Source: an uncultured Acetatifactor sp. (GTDB lineage Bacteria > Bacillota > Clostridia > Lachnospirales > Lachnospiraceae). From it: a DNA stretch of 64,000 nt. The notes beneath the pieces were generated by a model that worked only from the letters and a program-made list of their open reading frames with translations, searched no databases and was not told where the DNA came from. The stretch spans positions 1 through 64,000 of the forward strand of contig CAJTXE010000027.1 in assembly GCA_910580225.1 (NCBI GenBank). The letters run 5' to 3'. Each line of letters opens with the position of its first letter. The first letter of the stretch is position 1. Made by a program: the position numbers and the translations under genes. Below, one piece after another: positions 36,248-46,115 of the stretch.

Positions 36248-36628
36248 GGCATTTTCTCCTTCCAATTTTAAGTATCATTTCTGAAAATACGCATCTGCCT
36301 CCCGGGTATCTGTTCCGGACAGACAACAACGATTTCCGCTGCCTGTCTGCCCTCCCATGTCCTGCGGCCGCAGGATTCCGGTGGCAGATGCTGCAATCCA
36401 GTTGTTGGCATGCCGATAGCTTTTCTGGATTTTGTTGGTAAAAATATCTTAACATGCCTTTATGCTATGGAAAATAGCAGCATTTTGTGATTTTTATACC
36501 ATTATGCAGGTTTTTTGCATTTTTATTTGAAGTCAGACGGCATTTTGGTATATAATACTTTCGGACTCGTAATACACTTCTTTTGGCAAATGCTTTCGAC
36601 CATGCATAGAAATCAGGGGGAACTGCAG
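36248..36628. other. 381-base divergent control region of the galactoside locus
   Basis: This gap separates the leftward solute-binding protein gene from the rightward AraC gene. It includes the plus-strand promoter at 36527-36556 and AT-rich sequence between 36430 and 36560. I could not define a reliable minus-strand promoter or an AraC operator repeat by eye. No gene seen. Confidence 0.45.
36527..36556 (+). promoter_or_regulatory. Promoter of the AraC gene at 36629
   Basis: TTGAAG (36527-36532) and TATAAT (36551-36556) are 18 bases apart; the -10 box is a perfect match. The predicted start is about 65 bases before the regulator's ATG. Confidence 0.65.
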
Positions 36629-37522
36629 ATGAGCGAAGTGATTTTTTCCGTATTTCCAAGCGAGAATTTTGTTGATTTGGGGCTGTACCAATTTGGATGG
36701 GAACAGTGCGACCCTGCCCATTCCTTCGGCCCGGCTGCCAGAAACCATTATCTGTTCCACTTTTGTCTGTCCGGAACCGGAAAACTAATCGCGGACAACG
36801 GGAAAGGGACTGATTTGACCCACCAAGTCAAAAGCGGTCAGGGTTTTCTGCTGTTCCCCAAGCAGATTTGTACCTATATTGCAGACCGGGAACTGCCCTG
36901 GGAGTACGTATGGCTGGAATTCGACGGCCTGCGGGCCAAAGAATGTGTGGAAATGGCAGGCTTAAGCCAGGAAAATCCCGTCTACAAAGCCCGCTATAAA
37001 GATATTTGTGAGAAAATGAAGGAAGAAATGCTGTATATCGTCAATAACAGGGAGGAATCCCCCCTTCACCTCATCGGCCATCTCTATCTGTTCATGGACG
37101 CCCTGGTGCGCTCTTCCACCTCCGCCCAGATCGGAAAGGGAAACCGCCTGCGGGATTTCTATATTAAAGAATCCATCGCCTTCATCGAGCAGAATTTCCA
37201 GAACGATATCTCCGTAGAGGATATCGCCGCCGCCTGCGGGCTGAACCGGAGTTATTTCGGAAAAATATTTCATGAAAATATGGGAAAGACGCCCCAGGAA
37301 TTCCTGATCTCCTACCGGATGACCAAGGCCACGGAGCTTTTGAAACTGACGGAGCTGTCCATTGCGGACATCGGAAATGTGGTGGGGTATCCCAACCAAC
37401 TGCACTTTTCCAGGGCTTTTAAGAATGTATATCAGGTGTCCCCCAGGCAGTGGCGCATAGAACACGGGGGCGGCAAAAAGGGGACTGCCGGTATGGCCGG
37501 CGACAAACTGCAGAATCAGTAG
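36629..37522 (+). CDS. AraC family regulator of the alpha-galactoside operon
   Basis: An N-terminal AraC-type cupin (ARNHYLFHFCLSGTGKLIAD, GQGFLLFPKQICTYIADREL) binds the inducer. The C-terminus carries two helix-turn-helix motifs (ISVEDIAAACGLNRSYFGKI and LSIADIGNVVGYPNQLHFSR, ending VSPRQWR). The 297-residue gene is divergent from the solute-binding protein gene, so it most likely activates that operon, as RafR/MsmR do. ATG 36629 follows AGGGGGAACTGCAG; the frame is open for 38 codons upstream, but these overlap the promoter. Confidence 0.92.
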   Translation: MSEVIFSVFPSENFVDLGLYQFGWEQCDPAHSFGPAARNHYLFHFCLSGTGKLIADNGKGTDLTHQVKSGQGFLLFPKQICTYIADRELPWEYVWLEFDGLRAKECVEMAGLSQENPVYKARYKDICEKMKEEMLYIVNNREESPLHLIGHLYLFMDALVRSSTSAQIGKGNRLRDFYIKESIAFIEQNFQNDISVEDIAAACGLNRSYFGKIFHENMGKTPQEFLISYRMTKATELLKLTELSIADIGNVVGYPNQLHFSRAFKNVYQVSPRQWRIEHGGGKKGTAGMAGDKLQNQ

Positions 37523-37576
37523 ACCGCCACCCCAGAACCCGGCAGATTTCTCCCCCATGTCTCCCTGTGTGTCCCT

Positions 37577-38452
37577 CTATTTCACCCAGTTCTCAAGCCG
37601 GAACCCCGGATCCAACTGCTCTGCAATTCTCCGGGCCAGTTCCCTGCTGCCCGAGATTCCCACGGTGCGGCGCAATGCGGGCTGCTGTTCCAACCCAAGC
37701 TGTTGTTCCAACAGCTGGATAATCAGAATCAGCGGATGTGCCGTATATCCGAAATCTTTGACCAGATGAATCAGTACCTGACGCAGCAGGGAATAAGAAA
37801 TCACCTCCGGTACAATAGACTCCACCACATAGGGATTTTCCTCCCGGAGACTTTCCACCATATAATAGACGCACTGATTGTTCAGCACCTGGTCCAGATT
37901 CTGAAAAACCATCTCCTTCAGTTTCCCCACTATATAAAACAGCTCCTCCGGATTCGTTCCTTCCCGGATCTCGCTGTATACGGGGACACGGTTGATACAG
38001 ATTTCAAACTGAGAGGGTTCCATATTTGACTGATCCTGCATCCGGATAAGCGGAAGAATAATTCCCCACTGTAGAGCTGCCTGTTGACGCATTTCTATCA
38101 TATGTGGACAATTCTGCTTCGCCTCCTCCATAAAAAGCGGAACCAGTTTCTCATCAAACTGCAGTACAATCACATCCTGCTGCAAAAACCGGCTGATTCC
38201 CTGCTTCCGAAACACGTTTTCCTGGCCTGGCAGGTTGTGCTTCCCGGATTCATGCTGCAGCAGATAGTCCAGTGAGCAGTCCAGCACCTCCGCAATGCCG
38301 CTTAAAACTTCTATGTCGGGATAACTGTTTCCCCTTTCGTACTTGGATACTGCCTGCTCTGTGACGCCCAGAAAACCTGCCAGCTGCTTCTGGGTATAGC
38401 CCCGCTCCTGGCGGATTGCTTTTAAACGAGTTCCAAATCCATCTAATGCCAT
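37577..38452 (-). CDS. XRE helix-turn-helix fused to FlhA-like cytoplasmic domain
   Basis: Residues 1-68 are an XRE DNA-binding domain (GTRLKAIRQERGYTQKQLAG, VTEQAVSKYERGNSYPDIEV). From about residue 90 the sequence resembles the C-terminal cytoplasmic domain of the type III export gate FlhA/EscV (FHIPEP family): ALQWGIILPLIRMQDQSNME, FEICINRVPVYSEI and VVESIVPEVISYSLLRQVLI. There is no transmembrane region. The start at 38452 is certain from AGGAGGTACAATT. It is monocistronic and no flagellar genes lie nearby. The fusion may be a regulator that uses the FlhA fold as a sensor, or that reads export chaperones; both are inference. Confidence 0.75.
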   Translation of the reverse strand: MALDGFGTRLKAIRQERGYTQKQLAGFLGVTEQAVSKYERGNSYPDIEVLSGIAEVLDCSLDYLLQHESGKHNLPGQENVFRKQGISRFLQQDVIVLQFDEKLVPLFMEEAKQNCPHMIEMRQQAALQWGIILPLIRMQDQSNMEPSQFEICINRVPVYSEIREGTNPEELFYIVGKLKEMVFQNLDQVLNNQCVYYMVESLREENPYVVESIVPEVISYSLLRQVLIHLVKDFGYTAHPLILIIQLLEQQLGLEQQPALRRTVGISGSRELARRIAEQLDPGFRLENWVK

Positions 38453-38684
38453 AATTGTACCTCCTATATGTTTGATACCTCGTATTATAATGGATTCGGT
38501 TCCAAAAAACAACCAACTGTATCGTCTATTTTTTCATCAACTGTAAGTTGTGTATCCTGTTTCCCTCAATATTGCGCACCGAAGTTTTCTCAAAAAATAC
38601 CAAGTACTGAAAATATCTGCCGGCCTGAACGGCTAACCTGTAATGATTTCTGCAGCCTGCTGCCTCAAAAGAGATCGGATATTC

Positions 38685-39527
38685 TCACATACATAATTCC
38701 GCATATTTCCGAGTTATGTAATGCTTCACCCTCTGGTTGTTCTCCGGGCAGGTATCCTCCAGAGTGGCGTGAATATAGGGCTTACGTTCCCTGATGAATT
38801 TCAAAACAGAGGTATAATCCATCTCTCCCAATCCACAGCCCATGGAAACCAGTTTTCCGTTCCGAACAGCACAGTCCTTAAGGTGAATCACAGCGATATC
38901 CGGTCCCAGCAGTTCAATCGCTTCCTCAATAACAGCCTGTCTGTCCGCATAATTCGGAATATCCAGCAGATTCACCGGATCAAAAATGATCTGCAGATTC
39001 GGGGAACCGATCTCGTCCAACACCTGCCTGGCCCGTTTGGCATTACACACAATATGACGGTATACCGGTTCAATCGCCACCACTACTCCCATCTTCTGTG
39101 CATATTTCACGATAGGGCGCAGATTTTTCGTAAAGGTATGCAGTGCTTTTTCTGTATGGCACTCCGGTCCAAATGTATAGGCCTCGTTAGGAGCCCCTGT
39201 CTCAGTACCCACCACGCCGCAGCCCAGCCAGGAAGCGAAACGGATATGGGCCATGTAACGGTGTACAGTGTCAGCAAGCTGTTCCCGATTGGGATTTGCC
39301 AGATTAAGATAACAGCCAAGCACGGCAATGTCTACATGATTTTTCGCAAATACGTTTTTAATATACATGGCAAGCCCAGGCGTCAGTGCTTCATCCGCGG
39401 TGGAAAATTCGTCGATCACTTTCGAAAGGGCCAGATGACCGCAGGTGAATCCCAGCTGATGTACCTGTGCGATCCTTTCTTCAAAGGGAAGCTTTGTTGT
39501 GTCATGTATTCTGATTCCTAACTGCAT
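38685..39527 (-). CDS. Sugar phosphate isomerase/epimerase (TIM barrel)
   Basis: The 280-residue protein has the xylose isomerase-like barrel with metal-site pieces VVVAIEPVYRHIVCNAKRAR, LQIIFDPVNLLD, DIAVIHLKDC and HATLEDTCPENN. It is not closely similar to the isomerase at 28664-29485 apart from the fold. The start 39527 follows GGAGGAAACAGAT. It is a single gene between the XRE-FlhA gene and the Bce module, so its substrate is unknown. Confidence 0.88.
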   Translation of the reverse strand: MQLGIRIHDTTKLPFEERIAQVHQLGFTCGHLALSKVIDEFSTADEALTPGLAMYIKNVFAKNHVDIAVLGCYLNLANPNREQLADTVHRYMAHIRFASWLGCGVVGTETGAPNEAYTFGPECHTEKALHTFTKNLRPIVKYAQKMGVVVAIEPVYRHIVCNAKRARQVLDEIGSPNLQIIFDPVNLLDIPNYADRQAVIEEAIELLGPDIAVIHLKDCAVRNGKLVSMGCGLGEMDYTSVLKFIRERKPYIHATLEDTCPENNQRVKHYITRKYAELCM

Positions 39528-39624
39528 ATCTGTTTCCTCCATCTCCATTGCTTTGCTTCTTTTATTCTACTATTTTACAGATGGAAAAACAAGAGCCTGA
39601 ATGGCAGAAAGTCCGCAGTTCCAG

Positions 39625-40692
39625 TCACCGCTCCACCACCACCGGAAACACAATGCGCATCTCAAATCCCTTCCCCCACTGGGAACCCGCCTCCAACTGC
39701 AATCCCAGATCTTCTGCAATCTCCCAGGCCAGATAGAGTCCCATTCCGGTGGCTTCCTTCCTTCCCTCCCCTGAATGACCTGTAAAGCCTTTCTCAAAAA
39801 TGTAGGGTAAATCACAGCTCCGCACCCCTCTTCCATTGTCACGGACGCTCAAAGTACGACTCTGCTCCCCCTCCTGAAAGCAAAACTCCAGTCTGGGTTC
39901 ATCGCCGCTGTATTTCACCGCATTGCTCACCAGCTGCTGCAGTAGAAACCGAAACCCTCTCCGATCCGTATATACCAAAAAACGAGTATCCGGAATCCCC
40001 ACGGTAAACTGCTTCTCCTCCAGCAACGGACCATAATCTTCCAGTACTTCTCCAATACATGCTCCCGCCTCCACGGATTCAAACAAATAATCCTTCCTTA
40101 TTCCCTTCACCCGGGCATAAAACAGCATCTGATCAATGTATTCACCCATCCTGTTTTCAATATATTCCAGTTTGAAGCCAATCGAATCCGGCAGCTCCTC
40201 CCTGCGGTTATCCAGAAGCAGTGCCAGCAGCGACAGCGGCATCTTTGTCTCATGGGCCCAACTTTCCACGTATTCCTCATACTCCGCCAGCTTTGACTGC
40301 AGTTCACCGCAGCAGTTATCCTTCTCCCGCAGAATATTCCCCAGAAGATGCACGCTCTCTTCCAGTCCAATACCAGCTGCCCTGCGGAGAACTTCCTCGT
40401 GATATTCGTCCGGATTCTCCAGAAAGGCCCAAAAAGCCTTCTCTTTTCCCTTTTCCAGAAAAAATAGCGCTCCGCAGACAGCTGCAAAGAAGAAGACCGT
40501 GGTCAGGAAAAAGGAAGCTGAAATAGCCCGCAATGCATTTATATCGGAAATCCACATAAAAATACACGCAAAACAATCCACCACAAGAAGCAGCATGAAC
40601 CATGGCATATATTGCAGCAATCTATACCAGTGGAATTTGCCGGATGGGGCAGACCTGCTGTCTTCTATCTCTCTGTCAAATCCTCTTCCCAT
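39625..40692 (-). CDS. Sensor histidine kinase of a Bce-type module
   Basis: Two transmembrane helices close to the N-terminus (MPWFMLLLVVDCFACIFMWI and SFFLTTVFFFAAVCGALFFL) with almost no external loop mark an intramembrane-sensing kinase. The H-box is ESWAHETKMPLSLLALL, and the ATPase has N (QQLVSNAVKYSGD), G1 (VRDNGRGV) and G2 (EATGMGLYLAWEIAEDLG) boxes. Such kinases sense the flux of the partner ABC transporter instead of the peptide itself. Start 40692 is chosen for AAGGGG before the ATG; a 20-codon upstream extension is possible. It lies 213 bases after the response regulator, in the order ATPase, permease, regulator, kinase. Confidence 0.88.
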   Translation of the reverse strand: MGRGFDREIEDSRSAPSGKFHWYRLLQYMPWFMLLLVVDCFACIFMWISDINALRAISASFFLTTVFFFAAVCGALFFLEKGKEKAFWAFLENPDEYHEEVLRRAAGIGLEESVHLLGNILREKDNCCGELQSKLAEYEEYVESWAHETKMPLSLLALLLDNRREELPDSIGFKLEYIENRMGEYIDQMLFYARVKGIRKDYLFESVEAGACIGEVLEDYGPLLEEKQFTVGIPDTRFLVYTDRRGFRFLLQQLVSNAVKYSGDEPRLEFCFQEGEQSRTLSVRDNGRGVRSCDLPYIFEKGFTGHSGEGRKEATGMGLYLAWEIAEDLGLQLEAGSQWGKGFEMRIVFPVVVER

Positions 40693-40905
40693 GTGTTTCC
40701 CCTTTTCTGCATGCTGCTTCCGCTCCTGTCTGCATTTACTCATTTCTTTCATCCTTCCACACCTTATATCAGGCCTTCTCTTCCTCCAGGTGGTGACGCT
40801 TTCTTTTTTTTCCTGGCTGCTCTGTGCTTTCCCCTGCTGCTTCTCCCCGACCTTTCACACCACCTGACTCACTGCTTCTCTCCGGCGTCGCCAAGCTTCC
40901 CCTAC

Positions 40906-41604
40906 TTATAACTTCTCGCTCACATTCCCTTCACACGCTAAGGCCTGCAGCTGATATCCTATCCCCCTCACTGCCTGAATCTGCTGTCCCATCTCCAATC
41001 CTGCCATTGTCTTCTTCAGCCTTGTCAGATTCACCTGTAATGCATTTTCATCGATGAATTCCGTAGTCCCCCAGAGTGCCAGGCATAGCTCTTCCTTATT
41101 GACCGGCTGCCCTCCCCGCATCAGAAATGTCTCCAGAAGCTTTCCCTGATTTCGAGGCAGAACAACAGACTGCCTATGAATATACAGCGTGTAGGTCTGG
41201 CGGTCCAGGAGAAACCCCGGACCTTCCAGAAGGTTTCCTCTGCCCTCATACCGCTTCAGCACATTTGCAACTCTGGCCAGAAGACGCTCCTTTCTACAGG
41301 GCTTGGTGAGATATTCGTCTGCTCCCAGATCCAGCGCCTGCAGTTCATCTCTCAGCTGATCTCTGGAAGTCAAAACCAGCACAGGGATGGCACTGTTCTG
41401 CTTGATACCGCGGCAGACCGTAAACCCGCTTTCCCCCGGCAGGTTCAAATCCAGCAACACCAGATCCGGATCTATCTTCCGCAGCTGATCTGTCACGTTC
41501 ACAAATTCACGGATTTCCGAAATATCATAACCGGCTTTTCTCAGCATTTCGGAAAGCTCTTCCCTCATCAGCCCTTCATCCTCCACAACGGCAATCCGCT
41601 TCAT
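40906..41604 (-). CDS. OmpR-family response regulator (Bce-type)
   Basis: The receiver domain starts MKRIAVVEDEGLMREEL with the acidic pair, the phospho-acceptor Asp is in DPDLVLLDLNLPG, and the lysine is in DEYLTKPCRKE. The C-terminal winged helix includes LPRNQGKLLETFLMRGGQPV. It follows the permease gene by three bases, with GGAGG eight bases before its ATG, so it is translationally linked. It should activate the ATPase-permease genes when the kinase senses an antimicrobial peptide. Confidence 0.92.
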   Translation of the reverse strand: MKRIAVVEDEGLMREELSEMLRKAGYDISEIREFVNVTDQLRKIDPDLVLLDLNLPGESGFTVCRGIKQNSAIPVLVLTSRDQLRDELQALDLGADEYLTKPCRKERLLARVANVLKRYEGRGNLLEGPGFLLDRQTYTLYIHRQSVVLPRNQGKLLETFLMRGGQPVNKEELCLALWGTTEFIDENALQVNLTRLKKTMAGLEMGQQIQAVRGIGYQLQALACEGNVSEKL

Positions 41605-41607
41605 ACC

Positions 41608-43665
41608 TTATTCCTCCCGCTCCGGCACCATCAATGACAGCAGATACCGATTGCTGGACCGTTTCATCGCTGCCACATAGACAGATTCTATCACAAATAA
41701 AACAAATATCATAGAGGCGCCAATCTGCATCATCTCCAAAATGCTCCCTCTGACTATAGTTGGCAGCAGACCGGAAAACAATGCCCGGATTCCGAAAAAA
41801 CTACTGCACACAGCAACCAGCGTAGGAATTCCGAAATACCAGCCGATCTGCCTGCCTGCGGAACGACACAGCATTTGGTGACTGGCGCCCAAACGTATGA
41901 GTGTCCGATACCTTCTGCCGGATTTTCGCTGTGCCATGAGAAACTGCACCCCCAGCACCGTATTTGCAATGATCAGGAAAATAACTGCCAGGTAAATGGT
42001 AATATAGCCTGCTGCCACCAGAAAGAAAAGCTGACGCCCCATATTCTGCAGATAACCCTCATACGGAATCCCGGCATCATCCAGCCTATCATTCATCTCT
42101 CCCACAGCATTCATCAGACTGGTTTCTTCACAAAGAACTTTGTCCAAAATACCGTTTAAATAGATACTGCCGTCCCCCTGTGTATAATACTCATACAGCG
42201 CATCCGGTACAATCACTGCAAAAGACAGTCTAATAACACGATCCGTAACCAGATTTTCCGTCTGCACCTCTCCTGTCAGATGCAGAACAGTACCATCCAG
42301 CACAACCTCCGGCCGTCCCTTCAGGATATGATCCATGATCACCTTCCGTTGATAAGACAGAGATTCTCCGTCCATATAGACGGCAGCCTCCCCTTCCCCC
42401 AGCTCAAGAAGCGGATTCCCAGCCGCCGCCAACAGTCGGTTATACCCGCTTACTGCAATCAGATAAGGATAGGATACATAACTTAAATTATTCAGCAGAA
42501 TCTCCTGCTCTCTGGATTTTTCTAACTGTGACACTTCTGTCATAATCGAATCCATGCAGAAAGCGTTTTCATGGTCATCCGTGGTTCGAATGTAACCAAG
42601 CCGAATCTCAAACAACTCTGAAAACCAGGCATCCAGTCCGGTTTCCTCCAAAATTTCTCCGCATTCCTCTGCCGACATCCCTTTTCCCCCAAATGTATAA
42701 TCCAGGACATGTCTCTCTCCACTGCCGTAGAACCCGGCTACACCCACACCTGCCCCAAAGCAGCACAAGGCAGCCAGCATCAGCAGCGAACTCACCGCCA
42801 GCGTATTGGAACGCAGAATCACCTGCTCCTGAAGCTGACGGTAATCGAACACCTCAAGCCCCCTTCTTTTCCCGCCGGCTATTGCCAGGAATCCCAGAAG
42901 CGCCCGCAGACCGAAAAAGAACAGTCCGGTTCCGGCCAGACCGGTCAAAAGTGTGAGTCCCATCGCCTTCGCGTTTTCCCATGAGATGCCTGATATGGCT
43001 GTTCCATAAGCCGTCCCCAAAAGTACAACCCCCAGAAACGCTGCCGCCCAGTAGACCGGCAGAGGCAGCTGCCTCTTTGTTCCGGAAGGCTTATCCGTCA
43101 AAAGCGCCCCTGTCTCCTGCGCCGCTATCCTGCCGCTTATCAGCAGAAATGCCGCCAGCTTGATTATAAGAAACCCCGCCGCTGTTCCCAGAACCGCCTC
43201 CGGAGAAAAAGTAAAGCGATGTCCGATGATTCCCAGCCCCACAAGCCTGGCCGTAACCAGACTGATCAGCTCAGACAGCAGCACTGCCGACGGAATTCCA
43301 AGCGCCAGCGCCAGCAGACTTCCTCCCAGATCCTCCGCAAACAGCATGGCAAACAGCTTCCGCCTGCGCATCCCCATCACCAGATAAACTCCGAATTCAT
43401 GTCTGCGTCTGTCCATCTGGTAACTTCCTGCATAATATATCAGGAAAAAGAGCAGGATCAGCGTCACATAGAAAAATACCGGGATCATCCCCATCAGCCG
43501 ATCTACAGCATTGCTCTCCATCTTCTCTAAAAACAACATCACATCCTGCCTGGGCAGAGACAAAATTACGTAAAAAGCCACAATGGAAATCAGCAGAGAA
43601 GAAAAAAACAATCCGTTTTCCTTTCGACTTCTGCGGCTGTTGCGCATCACCATTTTATAAAACAT
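41608..43665 (-). CDS. FtsX-type ABC transporter permease (BceB-like)
   Basis: About ten transmembrane segments and one large external domain of roughly 240 residues between helices seven and eight (from GERHVLDYTFGGKGM to LQNMGRQLFFLV) match BceB-type permeases, which remove lipid-II-binding peptides such as bacitracin. The start at 43665 follows AAGGAGGCAGTGCAA and overlaps the ATPase gene by 11 bases. The length (685) is normal. A resistance or sensing role follows from the full four-gene set; the peptide is unknown. Confidence 0.9.
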   Translation of the reverse strand: MFYKMVMRNSRRSRKENGLFFSSLLISIVAFYVILSLPRQDVMLFLEKMESNAVDRLMGMIPVFFYVTLILLFFLIYYAGSYQMDRRRHEFGVYLVMGMRRRKLFAMLFAEDLGGSLLALALGIPSAVLLSELISLVTARLVGLGIIGHRFTFSPEAVLGTAAGFLIIKLAAFLLISGRIAAQETGALLTDKPSGTKRQLPLPVYWAAAFLGVVLLGTAYGTAISGISWENAKAMGLTLLTGLAGTGLFFFGLRALLGFLAIAGGKRRGLEVFDYRQLQEQVILRSNTLAVSSLLMLAALCCFGAGVGVAGFYGSGERHVLDYTFGGKGMSAEECGEILEETGLDAWFSELFEIRLGYIRTTDDHENAFCMDSIMTEVSQLEKSREQEILLNNLSYVSYPYLIAVSGYNRLLAAAGNPLLELGEGEAAVYMDGESLSYQRKVIMDHILKGRPEVVLDGTVLHLTGEVQTENLVTDRVIRLSFAVIVPDALYEYYTQGDGSIYLNGILDKVLCEETSLMNAVGEMNDRLDDAGIPYEGYLQNMGRQLFFLVAAGYITIYLAVIFLIIANTVLGVQFLMAQRKSGRRYRTLIRLGASHQMLCRSAGRQIGWYFGIPTLVAVCSSFFGIRALFSGLLPTIVRGSILEMMQIGASMIFVLFVIESVYVAAMKRSSNRYLLSLMVPEREE

Positions 43666-44428
43666 TTGCACTGCCTCCTTCCAGCTGAGCCGTCACCAAA
43701 AGAATCCGTCTGTGAAACGCCTGCCGGGATTCCTCCGGCACTTCTCTGCGCAGTTCATGAAAAATCCGTCCATCCCGTATAAACAGGATACGCCCGCAGT
43801 AACTGGCTGCGTTGGAATCATGGGTCACCATCAAGATCGTAGTCTTACGCTCCCGGTTCAGCCCGGCCAGCTTCTCCATCAAAGCCCTGGCATTCCGGGA
43901 GTCCAACGCACCCGTGGGTTCATCCGCCAGTACGATTTTCGGATTCAGAATCAGAGCTCTGGCAGCGGCCACCCGCTGCCTCTGCCCCCCGGACATCTGT
44001 GCCGGAAATTTATCCAATACATCTGTAATCTCCAGGTAATCCGCCAGATGGAAAAGATATTTCCCACCCTGCGCCTCAGACAGATTATGGATGGACAGAG
44101 GCAGGAGAATATTTTCCCGCCCGGTAAGATTGTCCAGCAGCTCGAAATTCTGAAACAGATATCCGATCTTTCTCCCCCGGTACTGTGCCAGTCCAGCCCC
44201 TTTCAGATTCTGCACCCTGACCCCCTCCATCCGGATATCGCCTCCGTCCGGGCGTGTCACTGTTGCAATGCAGTTTAACAGGGTGGATTTCCCGGATCCG
44301 CTGCTGCCCATGATGCCCAGAAATTCTCCCTGCATCACCCGAAAACTGATCCCGTCCAGGGCTTTGGTCTGATTTGCAGATTTTCCGTAATATTTCTTCA
44401 AAAATTCGATTTCCAGAACAGGTTCCAT
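43655..44428 (-). CDS. ABC transporter ATP-binding protein (BceA-like)
   Basis: Walker A GSSGSGKST, the signature MSGGQRQRVAAARALI and Walker B IVLADEPTGALDS are complete. Family and layout match BceA/LolD-type ATPases that power FtsX-like permeases. The start 44428 is clear from CAGGAGGCAATCAA; the frame is open 53 codons upstream but those residues are not family-like. Its 3' end overlaps the permease start. It opens the antimicrobial peptide module. Confidence 0.94.
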   Translation of the reverse strand: MEPVLEIEFLKKYYGKSANQTKALDGISFRVMQGEFLGIMGSSGSGKSTLLNCIATVTRPDGGDIRMEGVRVQNLKGAGLAQYRGRKIGYLFQNFELLDNLTGRENILLPLSIHNLSEAQGGKYLFHLADYLEITDVLDKFPAQMSGGQRQRVAAARALILNPKIVLADEPTGALDSRNARALMEKLAGLNRERKTTILMVTHDSNAASYCGRILFIRDGRIFHELRREVPEESRQAFHRRILLVTAQLEGGSANVL

Positions 44429-44533
44429 TTGATTGCCTCCTGATTTCTTTGTTGTCTGTAATGAAATTCTATCACATACCGGCCTGAAATCATACTTACA
44501 GCGTGTGAAAGGTTTTCTAAATAAAGAACTGTC

Positions 44534-44567
44534 AAAGAGCCCTGACACGGTTGTGCCAAGGCTCTTT
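44534..44567. terminator. Likely terminator after the AI-2E family gene
   Basis: AAAGAGCC (44534-44541) and GGCTCTTT (44560-44567) form a hairpin with an inner TGACAC/GTGCCA extension. It sits 42 bases after the stop of the leftward exporter gene. The tail on that strand is only moderately T-rich (TTTGACAGTTCTTTATTT). Confidence 0.6.
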
Positions 44568-44608
44568 CCTTTCTCATATGACTTCACTTCCCAACGTTTT
44601 CCCTGTCC

Positions 44609-45865
44609 TCACGCCTTGCCGCCCTTTTTCCCGGAAGATTTTTCGGATGTTTTTCTCTCTCCTGTCCTGCGGGAACTCCTGGAAGTCTCTGATGGTCTCA
44701 CCGGCTCCGGTCCTGGCGTTGCCAATACCTTCTTTCCCCGGTTCCGTTTGTTCACACTTTCCCGCAGCAGTGCATAGCCGGAAGACATCAGTGGTATAAA
44801 AAGCAGCATTCCTGACACGCCGAAGAGACTGCCGCCTACACTGACCGCCATCAGCACCCAGATCGCCGGCAGCCCTACCGAATTTCCCACTACCTTCGGA
44901 TAGATCAGATTTCCCTCCACCTGCTGCAGCACCAGGAATAAAATCACAAACCACAGCGCCTGCAGCGGATTATCAATGAGAATCAGAAATGTTCCCACCG
45001 CACAGCCGATAAATGCTCCCACAATGGGAATCAACGCCGTAAACGCAATCAACACCCCCACCATCAGTGCATAAGGCATTTGAAACAGTGTCATGGAGAT
45101 TACAAACATAGTCCCCAGAATTACGGCCTCCAGGCACTGTCCCGTGATAAAACTGCTGAAATTTCTGTACAGCAGACTGCAGATTTCCAGCAGCTTGGCA
45201 CCCACCGCCTCTGGCAGATACGCACTGATAATTCTGCGTCCCTGGTCAGACAGGTTCTCCTTCTGGGAGAGAATATAAAGTGCAAAAATAAAGGAAATAA
45301 CAGCGTTCACTACACCGGATATAATACCGCTGGCCATAGTTACAGTAGAATTCAGTACATCTCCGGCACCGTTTTTCAGAAAATCAAATATACTGTTCAG
45401 GATATTATCCCAGTTCATCTCCAGCTCTTCCAGCTTGTTCACCTGCTCTTTGAGCTGTGGATATCTGTTTGTCAGCTGTTCCAGCTCCTCTATGATCTCA
45501 TCCGTAAATGCAGGGATCTTTCTACCCACCTCCGCAGCCGTAGCAGCCACCTGAGGTACCACCGTTCCGATCACCACGGCAATGATCAATACCACAGCCA
45601 CCAATGCCAGAATCATGCTCACCGGCCGCTTCACTTTCCCCGCACTTCTCCCTCTCCAGCTGCCCAGAAGCTTTTCTTCAAAGGCACGCATGGGAATATT
45701 CAGAACGAATGCGACAGCACCGCCTATCACAAATGGCGAAAGGATCCCGAATAGAAAACCGACTCCCTGAAATACCTCTTCACTGTATATCAGTACCAGC
45801 ACCAAAACAGCTGCCAGCAACATCAAATGCCTGATCTGCTTGATTTTTCCTCTGCTGAATTCCAT
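44609..45865 (-). CDS. AI-2E family transporter
   Basis: The 418-residue membrane protein has the family pattern: paired N-terminal helices (HLMLLAAVLVLVLIYSEEVF), a soluble helical middle (EIIEELEQLTNRYPQLKEQV), and a C-terminal helix bundle with TALIPIVGAFIGCAVGTFLI and VVGNSVGLPAIWVLMAVSVG. Members export signals or metabolites, often with unknown substrate. The C-terminal tail is basic and Ser-rich. Start 45865 follows AGGAGGTATTGCGG. It is probably monocistronic. Confidence 0.9.
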   Translation of the reverse strand: MEFSRGKIKQIRHLMLLAAVLVLVLIYSEEVFQGVGFLFGILSPFVIGGAVAFVLNIPMRAFEEKLLGSWRGRSAGKVKRPVSMILALVAVVLIIAVVIGTVVPQVAATAAEVGRKIPAFTDEIIEELEQLTNRYPQLKEQVNKLEELEMNWDNILNSIFDFLKNGAGDVLNSTVTMASGIISGVVNAVISFIFALYILSQKENLSDQGRRIISAYLPEAVGAKLLEICSLLYRNFSSFITGQCLEAVILGTMFVISMTLFQMPYALMVGVLIAFTALIPIVGAFIGCAVGTFLILIDNPLQALWFVILFLVLQQVEGNLIYPKVVGNSVGLPAIWVLMAVSVGGSLFGVSGMLLFIPLMSSGYALLRESVNKRNRGKKVLATPGPEPVRPSETSRSSRRTGERKTSEKSSGKKGGKA

Positions 45866-46115
45866 CCGCAATACCTCCTGTCTTATCTTACCGCAAACAA
45901 TCCAATCCTCTTGCTAATAAAAAGCCACTCCCTGCCTCTCAAATCCAATCATAGTCTTCCGGCTGCGCTTTCCATAAATACATTATGATAAAGCTTACCA
46001 TAGATGTCGCAAATAGTCAAATTTTTCATCCTTAAAAGCGCAAAACCCAGATTGGACAAAAAAACAAATATAAATATACTAAAAACTAAAACTTACATTT
46101 TTTTATAAAAAATAC

